Shown here: in pieces, positions 7,756 through 13,935 of the stretch
How the letters are laid out: the number at the start of each line of letters is the position of its first letter
Position numbering within the stretch: position 1 is the stretch's first letter
Assembly (NCBI GenBank): GCA_002314855.1
Contig: DCHQ01000054.1
Coordinates: 1-20,305, forward strand
From: Lachnospiraceae bacterium UBA1748
GTDB taxonomy: Bacteria > Bacillota > Clostridia > Lachnospirales > Lachnospiraceae
Direction of reading: 5' to 3'
Length of the DNA stretch: 20,305 nt
The notes under the pieces: model-generated
What the model was told of the DNA's origin: nothing
What the model saw: the letters and a program-made list of their open reading frames with translations, nothing else
Database searches by the model: none
Program-made: the position numbers and the translations under genes

Positions 7756-8513
7756 ATATATTTGATAATATTGATGACAAAGCTTTCCTGGGAAACAGAA
7801 ATCTTATTTCAGTGAATATAAATTGTTCATCTGTCGGCAACTGGGCATTTGCTCACTGTAAGAGACTGCGTACTGTGAATTTTAGTCGATCAGATATAAG
7901 TATTGGTCGTGATGCTTTTTTGGGATGTGATAGTCTTGAATCATTGAAAATAGGTGATGGTAGCAATGAGTATCTAATACCTATAGCTCTTAGATTACTG
8001 AAAAAAGCAGGGATAGTTGAAGCACCAGGCTTAGAGTGGTACAAAAAAATAGATGAATATATATGTTCCTATCTTCAGGAGCCTGATGATAAGGGGTTTG
8101 AGGGCCTTTGGACATTTGGAGAAGAGGACTACGTAGAAGATGCATTTGATCGAGACTTCTTTATAAAAAGTGTACGAATGGATAAGTGCAGGCTAGTATT
8201 AGAACGAGTAGGCTGCGGGAATCTTAGTGAAGATACGGAGTGCATATATAAGAGCTATTTATTAGATAATATGGGTGATCATAATTCGTGGGGGCCATGC
8301 TACGCAGTTATTAATAGTGAAGGTAAGAGGATATCATCTTATATAGAGATATTAAAACAATATGGTATTATCGATGCTATTAATATACCGCTCCTGCTAA
8401 GAAATCTTAATAATATAGGTGTTGAGGCCAGGGCAGTACTTATTAAGAGTGATACTACCAATAATGATGACAGCTCGTTGCAGAAAATAGATTCATTTTT
8501 TGATTTGCTTTGA
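7728..8513 (+). CDS. Small leucine-rich-repeat (BspA/LRR_5-like) protein
   Basis: This 261-residue protein begins with about three BspA-type leucine-rich repeats at residues 14-80, recognisable by FxGNxNLxSVxI, VGNWAFAHCKRLRTV and IGRDAFLGCDSLESL. LRR_5 units usually mediate protein-protein contact. The remaining 180 residues are mixed helical with several Cys and Trp and match nothing I know. There is no signal peptide, so unlike the secreted BspA proteins it should stay in the cytoplasm. The only usable start after the in-frame stop at 7686 is GTG 7728, inside the ATPase gene (28-base overlap), with AGGA at 7721-7724 only 3 bases away; the start is therefore less certain than the gene. The overlap ties it to the ATPase, so it may be an adaptor or client of the VWA-ATPase pair, but that is inference. 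Confidence 0.75.
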   Translation: MQADNRGHLDIFDNIDDKAFLGNRNLISVNINCSSVGNWAFAHCKRLRTVNFSRSDISIGRDAFLGCDSLESLKIGDGSNEYLIPIALRLLKKAGIVEAPGLEWYKKIDEYICSYLQEPDDKGFEGLWTFGEEDYVEDAFDRDFFIKSVRMDKCRLVLERVGCGNLSEDTECIYKSYLLDNMGDHNSWGPCYAVINSEGKRISSYIEILKQYGIIDAINIPLLLRNLNNIGVEARAVLIKSDTTNNDDSSLQKIDSFFDLL

Positions 8514-8528
8514 TGTGGAGGCAAGTAT

Positions 8529-9062
8529 ATGGCTACTTGGGGTTCAAGAGGACTAAGAGGTTCAACTCTTGAAGATATGATTAATAGAACGAATGACAAA
8601 TATAGAGAAAAGGGACTGGCGCTTATTCAAAAGATTCCGACCCCAATCACTCCTATTAATATTGATAAGTCTACAAGACATATCACACTGGCCTACTTTG
8701 ACCAGAAGAGTACTGTAGACTATATAGGAGCAGTGCAGGGTATACCAGTATGCTTTGATGCCAAAGAATCGGCTACTACGACTTTTTCTCTTCAAAATAT
8801 TCATGAGCATCAGGTGGAGTTCATGGCGGACTTTGAAAGACAACAGGGGATTGCATTCTTTCTTATTTCATATACATCAGAGGATATTATGTATTATTTA
8901 AAGTTTGAAAAGCTTCTAGAGTTTTGGAATAGAGCTAAAAATGGAGGCCGCAAGAGCTTTAGATTTGATGAATTAGACAAAGAATATATTATTCCTAAGA
9001 AGAAGGGCGTGCTAGTGCCATATCTTGATATGATTCAGAAAGATTTAGATAGCAGAGAGTAG
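8529..9062 (+). CDS. recU: Holliday junction resolvase RecU
   Basis: RecU cuts Holliday junctions during recombination and chromosome segregation in Firmicutes, the role RuvC plays elsewhere. The 177-residue protein has the family landmarks GLRGSTLEDMINRTNDKY, KIPTPI, AYFDQKSTVDYIGAV, and the nuclease core FDAKES. The metal and catalytic residues are Asp64, Asp77 and Lys79; Bacillus subtilis has Glu at the position of Asp77, a conservative change. The later FSLQNIHEHQ and GIAFFLI stretches also fit. Length is near that of other RecU proteins (170-200). GGAGG at 8517-8521 lies 7 bases before ATG 8529. In Bacillus recU sits next to a penicillin-binding protein gene; here it follows the LRR gene by 15 bases, so it seems to be co-transcribed with the ATPase module. 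Confidence 0.93.
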   Translation: MATWGSRGLRGSTLEDMINRTNDKYREKGLALIQKIPTPITPINIDKSTRHITLAYFDQKSTVDYIGAVQGIPVCFDAKESATTTFSLQNIHEHQVEFMADFERQQGIAFFLISYTSEDIMYYLKFEKLLEFWNRAKNGGRKSFRFDELDKEYIIPKKKGVLVPYLDMIQKDLDSRE

Positions 9063-9091
9063 ATTGAAATTATACATTTGGTGAGATGATA

Positions 9092-10663
9092 ATGAATGTA
9101 TTTAAAATGGATATAGAATTTTTGGATAATTTGATATTGGAATATGGAAATTTGGCAGATGAGACAGAGGAAATAGCTCAATCTATGGTCAGAATCGCAT
9201 ATACAAATTTGAATACAGAGGTTTGGGTAGGTGATGATGCAGATATTTTTAGAGTTGGAATATCAAGTATGGTTGAAAATGATATGACTAGTTTCATCAA
9301 TAAATTGCGAAAAAATATTAGCATTATGAAAGATTCTAGCGAAGAATTCAAATATTGCAAATTATTTTGTGAAAACATGATTAATGTATTTGATGATGAC
9401 ATTTATACGAACAAGTCTGTCAGTGATATGAATGATGTTTTGTTGTGTGATTATGATTTCATAGAAAAAAGTATAGAATATTGTAAAAAAATCGAAGAAA
9501 AGAAGTACGAAATAGAAACGAGTCTAAGCGAAGTAAAATGTGAACTATTAGAATTGAATTTTATGCCACCAGGATTAAGCGAATCAATAGAGATTTTTGG
9601 TAAAGAGGTATCAAGGCTCAAGATAATAGAAAGTCATCGTGCTGATTTGATAAAATACGCAAGTATGGTGCGAGATGCTGATGAAAGGTTGGCAAACAAA
9701 CTGTTTGATTTATCAAATGACCCATCACTCGATACATTAGAGAGGAAACAAGAAGAGGATGATCTTAAGGAAAAGTATTGGTTCCTTTATGATTATCTTG
9801 CAAATGAGAAAAAACTAAGTGAAAATGACGCAGTAGAGTATATGGAACATTTACGAGAAAAGAATTTACTCGGTTCGTATTGGGCTACATACAACTATAG
9901 TGGGAATGACTATAACAAACTTCTTGAGAAAATAGATTGTGATTTGTGGATAATGGATCAAAAGCCATTTCTTGATGGATATCTTGATGAGAAAGGCGTA
10001 GAGTTATCAGATGGAGAAAAGGAAAAACTATTAACGGAATATTATTATAGATACTATGAAACATTGCAAACGATAGATGTATTACCGAGTGCAGGTATGG
10101 CAGCGTGTATAGATAATGTACAATGTGAAATTGATTTTTTGCAGTATGAAAATATGTGCATGAAAAAAGAAGACTATTCATATGATTTTTCTATTTTTGA
10201 AGAAGATGTAAGCTCATATGATGAAATGTTTTCTTTACAAACGACAGATATATTAGCCAGGTGCATATATCAAGAATGCCAGTCACCAGAGGGACAAACA
10301 GATGTAATGTGGTCTATTATTAATAGGTATTATAGTGATAAGAACTTTACAAAAGGACACGAAGAATCGATTTATAATATTTTGAAATATGGTCAATATG
10401 AATCGATTGATATCAATGATGGTAATACATATAATGCGTATCATCCGGATTATAATTCTGATGGTTGGAAAAATGCAACATTAATTGCGCAAAATATATA
10501 TACTCTAGTTGGGGATAATATTGCAGAGGATACGGATGAAAATAACGTGAGAGAAAAATTGGAAAATAGTGTAAATGTATGTGGGGATAAAATGTATAAT
10601 TCCATAGGTAATAAAGATTCCTTTTGGGGAGATGGTAAGGAGAATCATTTTTATGAGATGTAA
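9092..10663 (+). CDS. WXG/LXG-like type VII secreted peptidoglycan hydrolase toxin
   Basis: The 523-residue protein joins an N-terminal WXG100/LXG-like helical hairpin to a C-terminal cell-wall hydrolase. WVG at residues 45-47 (context EVWVGDDADIFR) is in the turn position expected for WxG proteins. Residues about 105-300 are charged and helical. From about 388 to the end it resembles the SleB/CwlJ hydrolase domain (Hydrolase_2): LARCIYQECQSPEGQTDVMW then SIINRYY, with probable catalytic Glu395, and a final GKENHFYEM like the usual GdHxFY ending. There is no signal peptide, as expected for type VII export. The domain pairing suggests an antibacterial toxin that cleaves peptidoglycan. I prefer ATG 9092, with GGTGA at 9080-9084 seven bases upstream, over ATG 9086, which touches it. 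SleB-type enzymes are also spore germination hydrolases; the WXG end argues against that role. Confidence 0.7.
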   Translation: MNVFKMDIEFLDNLILEYGNLADETEEIAQSMVRIAYTNLNTEVWVGDDADIFRVGISSMVENDMTSFINKLRKNISIMKDSSEEFKYCKLFCENMINVFDDDIYTNKSVSDMNDVLLCDYDFIEKSIEYCKKIEEKKYEIETSLSEVKCELLELNFMPPGLSESIEIFGKEVSRLKIIESHRADLIKYASMVRDADERLANKLFDLSNDPSLDTLERKQEEDDLKEKYWFLYDYLANEKKLSENDAVEYMEHLREKNLLGSYWATYNYSGNDYNKLLEKIDCDLWIMDQKPFLDGYLDEKGVELSDGEKEKLLTEYYYRYYETLQTIDVLPSAGMAACIDNVQCEIDFLQYENMCMKKEDYSYDFSIFEEDVSSYDEMFSLQTTDILARCIYQECQSPEGQTDVMWSIINRYYSDKNFTKGHEESIYNILKYGQYESIDINDGNTYNAYHPDYNSDGWKNATLIAQNIYTLVGDNIAEDTDENNVREKLENSVNVCGDKMYNSIGNKDSFWGDGKENHFYEM

Positions 10664-11444
10664 AGATAAAGCGATAGTGATATACATGAGTGTTATTATC
10701 GTCTGCGTACTGTGTGCGTGCCAGAAAAATGATGGAAAAGTTTTTTCTTCAGAGACGCATTTTGATGAGAATCAAAATAAGGTTGGTTATGATGAGTCTG
10801 AAAATAACTCTATGAATATAGAGCGGAGGAAAGTGTTATTCGAGAATGAAATAGAAAGTTTATTTATATTTGAGGATGAGACACGAGAAGGAATAATTAA
10901 TGTCGCTTATAAAGATGATATTATTCAGATAGAAGCAGATTATCAAAATATATATGAAGAAAAGCCAGAAGCTATACTATCTGATTTGGATGAAGATGGA
11001 GAAGATGAGATAATTCTTTCGGTTCGAAGATATACAGGTTCAATGACAACTTATGATTTATATATTATTGATAAGAAGGAAGAGTGGAAGATTATATCCG
11101 TACTGGATATAAACAATATTATATCTCCTGATATGCATTACGAATATGATGAAAATGAAAAACGATTAGTATTTAATTGTGGCAATGATTCAGTAGAGCT
11201 ATTACTTCCGGAATGGTCTGAAGAGTTTCCGTTTTCAGGAAATGTAGAATATGATAAGCGTTATAGATATGATTTGGAAGAAGCTTCAGTAGAAGTAGTT
11301 CCTTATATTAATATGGAAAATTCTCTTCCTATTACGGATTTATCAATCTTTTATTGTATTGATTATAATAATGATAGTGTTAGCTTTTCATTTGATCATT
11401 TTGCTATGCATAAGAACGAAACGGATTTTTGGTATGTAGAATAG
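10653..11444 (+). CDS. Lipoprotein, candidate immunity protein to the hydrolase toxin
   Basis: This 263-residue protein has a lipoprotein signal: positively charged start, hydrophobic stretch at residues 8-22 and lipobox LCAC with the lipidated Cys at 23. It should be anchored outside the membrane. Residues 111-119 (DLDEDGEDE) form a calcium-loop-like DxDxDG motif of the kind found in VCBS/FG-GAP blades, followed by a beta-strand. The rest is beta-rich, acidic and unknown to me. The start ATG 10653 lies inside the toxin gene (11-base overlap) with AAGGAG at 10637-10642, so translation is probably coupled. An outward-facing lipoprotein made with a peptidoglycan hydrolase is well placed to protect the producer's own wall, hence the immunity call, which is inference. 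A substrate-binding or regulatory role is possible. Confidence 0.7.
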   Translation: MRCKDKAIVIYMSVIIVCVLCACQKNDGKVFSSETHFDENQNKVGYDESENNSMNIERRKVLFENEIESLFIFEDETREGIINVAYKDDIIQIEADYQNIYEEKPEAILSDLDEDGEDEIILSVRRYTGSMTTYDLYIIDKKEEWKIISVLDINNIISPDMHYEYDENEKRLVFNCGNDSVELLLPEWSEEFPFSGNVEYDKRYRYDLEEASVEVVPYINMENSLPITDLSIFYCIDYNNDSVSFSFDHFAMHKNETDFWYVE

Positions 11445-11469
11445 ATACATACAAAGAAAAGGATGAAAA

Positions 11470-11823
11470 ATGACAAAGTGTAGATGTACGGAAATAAGTA
11501 AGATATGGATGGATATAGATAAATTGACGAAATCTAAAACAAAGTTAAATAACATGTATTATCCTATATCTGTTGTAGAAGATAGTTTGCTAAATATAGC
11601 AGATTCTGAAAATTGGGCTTATAAAGCGGCCAACAAACAGTATGTATGTAATTCGTTAAAAGAAATAGATGATGAATTGAGACCTACTATAAGTGATGTG
11701 ATATTTAACGTTGATAGAGCTCTTGCATCATTATTGAATCTAAAAAATCACTACGAAAAAGAGGACGAGCAATATCATTATGAACAAGAAAAGTTAGTTG
11801 AAGACCAATATCTTGTTAAATGA
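11470..11823 (+). CDS. Small helical protein, candidate type VII targeting partner
   Basis: This 117-residue protein is predicted almost entirely helical, with two long helices either side of ENWAYKAAN at about residue 50 and a highly charged end (KKEDEQYHYEQEKLVEDQ-like). The size and hairpin-like layout resemble the small partners (Lap/DUF5082-type) encoded with LXG toxins, but the central turn has WAY, not WxG, and I cannot place it in a family. Such partner genes usually precede the toxin; here it is last in the cassette. AAAAGGA at 11457-11463 sits 6 bases before ATG 11470, and the lipoprotein ends 25 bases upstream. Its TGA overlaps the region just before sir2. It could instead be a second antidote or an orphan fragment. 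Confidence 0.6.
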   Translation: MTKCRCTEISKIWMDIDKLTKSKTKLNNMYYPISVVEDSLLNIADSENWAYKAANKQYVCNSLKEIDDELRPTISDVIFNVDRALASLLNLKNHYEKEDEQYHYEQEKLVEDQYLVK

Positions 11824-11831
11824 GGGTGAAA

Positions 11832-12587
11832 ATGGAAGGTATAGAGGAATTAAAGAAAGTAATTGATGAAAGTGACAACATAGTATTCTTTGGTGGCGCT
11901 GGTGTGTCTACAGAAAGTGGAGTGCCAGACTTTAGAAGTAAGGATGGTTTGTACAACCAAAAGGATGTTAGGTTTGATATGTATAGACCTGAGTATCTAC
12001 TTAGTCACAGCTGCCTTATGAATGAACCTAAGGTGTATTTTGAGTTTCATCGTCAGAAGATGGATACCAGGGATATTGAGCCTAACAATGCCCATAAGTA
12101 CTTGGCTAAACTGGAAGAACTTGGTAAGCTTCGCGGCGTGGTAACTCAGAATATTGACGGTCTTCATCAGAAGGCCGGCAGTAATAAGGTATATGAGATA
12201 CACGGAAGCGCTCTTAGGAATTATTGTCTTAAGTGTGGCAAGAAATATCCTAAGGACTATATATTTGAGACAAATGAACCAATTCCTCACTGTGACTGCG
12301 GTGGTATGATTAGACCAGATATTACACTATATGAGGAAGGTCTTCCTGAAGATGCTGTATCAGGTGCTGTAAATGCTATAGCGAAGGCTGATGTTCTTAT
12401 AATAGGAGGAACATCGCTTACTGTCTATCCAGCAGCATCATATATTGATTACTTTAGAGGAAAGTATCTTGTGATAATAAACCAGAGTGAGCTTAATATA
12501 AGAAGAAGTGATAATGTTCTTATTATAAAAGAGAAGATAGGACAGGTATTTACTGAGCTTGCAAGGTTACAGGATATAGAATTATAA
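11832..12587 (+). CDS. cobB: NAD-dependent protein deacylase (sirtuin)
   Basis: Sirtuins remove acetyl or other acyl groups from lysines using NAD, giving nicotinamide and O-acyl-ADP-ribose. The 251-residue protein has the NAD-binding GGAGVSTESGVPDFRS at residues 21-36, TQNIDGLH, the catalytic His124 in EIHGSALRNYC, and IIGGTSLTVYPA. The zinc site has Cys132 and Cys135 as CxxC, then Cys154 and Cys156 as CxC rather than CxxC, one residue shorter than usual. The position normally reading GE in the 'VLYGE' stretch reads TLYEE. I chose ATG 11832, which has GAGGGTG at 11823-11829 just upstream and starts at the family's usual point; ATG 11820 in frame overlaps the previous gene's stop. Base composition returns to that of recU here. 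Confidence 0.93.
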   Translation: MEGIEELKKVIDESDNIVFFGGAGVSTESGVPDFRSKDGLYNQKDVRFDMYRPEYLLSHSCLMNEPKVYFEFHRQKMDTRDIEPNNAHKYLAKLEELGKLRGVVTQNIDGLHQKAGSNKVYEIHGSALRNYCLKCGKKYPKDYIFETNEPIPHCDCGGMIRPDITLYEEGLPEDAVSGAVNAIAKADVLIIGGTSLTVYPAASYIDYFRGKYLVIINQSELNIRRSDNVLIIKEKIGQVFTELARLQDIEL

Positions 12588-12595
12588 AAAACAAC

Positions 12596-12624
12596 TTGCG
12601 TAATATTAACTTTCATGCTAAACT
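12596..12624 (+). promoter_or_regulatory. Probable promoter of the rpsF operon
   Basis: TTGCGT at 12596-12601 and TAAACT at 12619-12624 are separated by 17 bases, and TGC directly before the -10 makes it an extended -10. It lies just after the sir2 stop and would give a leader of about 100 bases before rpsF. The hexamers are imperfect. Confidence 0.45.
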
Positions 12625-12651
12625 TGAACTCTGTGAAATATTTTTCATTGA

Positions 12652-12704
12652 ATTGTAGGGCATAAGCCTTGCAATCCTTGCTCTTCTTTGTCAGGGAGAG
12701 CCAA
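12652..12704 (+). promoter_or_regulatory. Two-hairpin leader of rpsF, candidate autoregulatory element
   Basis: Two adjacent hairpins lie in the rpsF leader. The first has a 10-bp stem (12652-12661 with 12666-12675, two G-U pairs) and an ATAA loop. The second pairs CTCTTC (12681-12686) with GGAGAG (12695-12700), then TTG (12678-12680) with CAA (12702-12704) across a bulged C. Neither is followed by a T-run, so they are not terminators. Leaders bound by the S6:S18 complex are known in many bacteria; I cannot confirm that motif here. Confidence 0.4.
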
Positions 12705-12728
12705 TAGACCAAAAGGAGGTACAGTAGC

Positions 12729-13019
12729 ATGAACAAATACGAATTATGTGTTGTTGTCAGCGCAAAGGTCGAGGATGAACAGAGAACTGCTACAGTAGAC
12801 AAGTGTAAGGAGTACATCACAAGATTTGGTGGTACTATTACAGATGTTGAAGATGGCGGCAAGAAGAAGCTTGCTTACGAGATTCAGAAGCAGAAAGAAG
12901 CTTACTACTACTTTATTCATTTCGATGCAGAAGCAACAGCTCCAATCGAGATCGAAAACAATGTTCGTCTCATGGAAGATGTAATGCGTTTCTTATGCGT
13001 TAGACAGGACGAGGCATAA
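12729..13019 (+). CDS. rpsF: 30S ribosomal protein S6
   Basis: S6 is a small-subunit protein that pairs with S18 on the platform of the 30S ribosome. The 96-residue product begins MNKYELCVVV, followed by GGTITDVEDGGKKKLAYEIQKQKEAYYYFIHF and ending in VMRFLCVR, all typical of bacterial S6. AGGAGG at 12714-12719 is 9 bases before ATG 12729. It heads the conserved rpsF-ssb-rpsR operon, with a probable promoter and structured leader just upstream. Confidence 0.98.
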   Translation: MNKYELCVVVSAKVEDEQRTATVDKCKEYITRFGGTITDVEDGGKKKLAYEIQKQKEAYYYFIHFDAEATAPIEIENNVRLMEDVMRFLCVRQDEA

Positions 13020-13034
13020 AGAAAGGACTAAATT

Positions 13035-13472
13035 ATGAATAAAGTTATTTTAATGGGACGTCTTACAAGAGATCCAGAAGTTAGATACTCACAGGGTGAG
13101 TCAGCAATGGCTGTCGCAAGATATTCACTTGCTGTCGATAGACCAGTATCAAGAAACAATGCAGGTGGTGATCAGAATACAGCTGATTTTATTAACTGTG
13201 TTGCATTTGGTAGAAATGGTGAGTTTGCAGAGAAGTATCTTCATAAGGGTACTAAGATATTAGTTGAAGGTCGTATTCAGACAGGCAGCTATACTAACAA
13301 GGATGGTAATAAGGTATATACAACTGATATAGTTGTAGAGAGACACGAGTTCTGCGAGAGTAGAGGTGCTCAGGGCGGAGATATGAGCTTCGGTGGAAGC
13401 GCTCCTTCAGCTCCAGATGATGGTTTCATCAACTTACCTGGCGGAATCGAGGATGAGATCCCATTTAACTAA
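13035..13472 (+). CDS. ssb: Single-stranded DNA-binding protein
   Basis: SSB coats single-stranded DNA in replication, repair and recombination. The 145-residue protein has an N-terminal OB fold at about residues 1-110 (MNKVILMGRLTRDPEVRYS, then DFINCVAFG and LVEGRIQTGSYTNKDG), a short Gly/Ser/Ala linker and the acidic tail EDEIPFN that recruits partner proteins. AAAGGA at 13021-13026 precedes ATG 13035 by about 8 bases. Its place between rpsF and rpsR, with gaps of 15 and 34 bases, is the standard Firmicute arrangement and ties SSB level to ribosome synthesis. Confidence 0.98.
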   Translation: MNKVILMGRLTRDPEVRYSQGESAMAVARYSLAVDRPVSRNNAGGDQNTADFINCVAFGRNGEFAEKYLHKGTKILVEGRIQTGSYTNKDGNKVYTTDIVVERHEFCESRGAQGGDMSFGGSAPSAPDDGFINLPGGIEDEIPFN

Positions 13473-13506
13473 CTGATTAGTTTGTTAAGAAATGGAGGAA
13501 GTAACA

Positions 13507-13773
13507 ATGGCATTCAATAAAGAAGATAAGACTGATGCACCTATGAAGCGCCGTGGAATGGGTATGCACAGAAGAAAAAAAGTTTGCGTATTCTGTGGTA
13601 AGGATAATGAGATCAGCTACAAGGATACAGCTAAGCTTAAGAGATACGTATCAGAGAGAGGTAAGATCCTCCCTAGACGTGTAACTGGTTGTTGTGCAAA
13701 GCACCAGAGAGCACTTACAGTTGCTGTAAAGAGAGCTCGTCACGTAGCACTTATGCCATACGTACAGGACTAA
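13507..13773 (+). CDS. rpsR: 30S ribosomal protein S18, zinc-binding form
   Basis: S18 binds the 30S platform next to S6. The 88-residue protein has CVFC near residue 30 and the core ISYKDTAKLKRYVSERGKIL followed by PRRVTGCCAKHQRAL. The CxxC plus the CC pair make it a Cys-containing (C+) form expected to bind zinc; many bacteria have only the Cys-free form, so a second rpsR may exist elsewhere in the genome. I chose ATG 13507 because GGAGGAA at 13494-13500 lies 6 bases before it; an upstream in-frame ATG at 13492 overlaps that site. A strong terminator follows. Confidence 0.97.
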   Translation: MAFNKEDKTDAPMKRRGMGMHRRKKVCVFCGKDNEISYKDTAKLKRYVSERGKILPRRVTGCCAKHQRALTVAVKRARHVALMPYVQD

Positions 13774-13798
13774 TATATAGTTGATTAGTAATTCAAAC

Positions 13799-13836
13799 AG
13801 ACACTTTCTAAATGTAAATTTAGAGAGTGTCTTTTT
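13799..13836 (+). terminator. Rho-independent terminator of the rpsF-ssb-rpsR operon
   Basis: A 15-bp stem (13799-13813 with 13818-13832, one G-U pair) with a GTAA loop is followed by five T. It lies 25 bases after the rpsR stop. Confidence 0.93.
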
Positions 13837-13851
13837 GTATATTTGGCCAAT

Positions 13852-13879
13852 TTGATAAGGGATTATTTGTTGGTATCAT
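13852..13879 (+). promoter_or_regulatory. Probable promoter of the diguanylate cyclase gene
   Basis: TTGATA at 13852-13857 and TATCAT at 13874-13879 are 16 bases apart, each matching consensus at five of six positions, and TGG before the -10 makes it an extended -10. It falls between the rpsR terminator and the next start. Confidence 0.55.
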
Positions 13880-13935
13880 ATAGAATATATGTACTTTTCT
13901 GTGGGAAGAGCTATTGATGGTTATTGTGAGAAGGC

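Larger units (their letters stand above)
9092..11823 (+). other. Candidate type VII secretion toxin cassette, AT-rich
   Basis: Three genes in tandem lie between recU and sir2: a WXG-type protein with a peptidoglycan hydrolase end, a lipoprotein whose start overlaps it, and a 117-residue helical protein. The block is visibly richer in A+T (for example 15 G/C of 60 at 9421-9480, against 26 of 60 at 12061-12120 in sir2) and uses TTG and TTA for leucine where its neighbours use mostly CTT. These are signs of horizontal acquisition. No transposase, integrase or clear direct repeat marks the borders. Confidence 0.6.

Noticed and set aside
9092..10663. The hydrolase as a spore-germination SleB/CwlJ enzyme
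   Set aside because: It lacks a signal peptide and peptidoglycan-binding repeats, carries a WXG-like N-terminus and is paired with a lipoprotein in an AT-rich cassette.
12291..12299. CxC instead of CxxC in the sirtuin zinc site as a sign of inactivity
   Set aside because: Four Cys remain, the catalytic His and NAD motifs are intact, and I recall the shortened spacing from other Clostridia, so it is probably a family variant.
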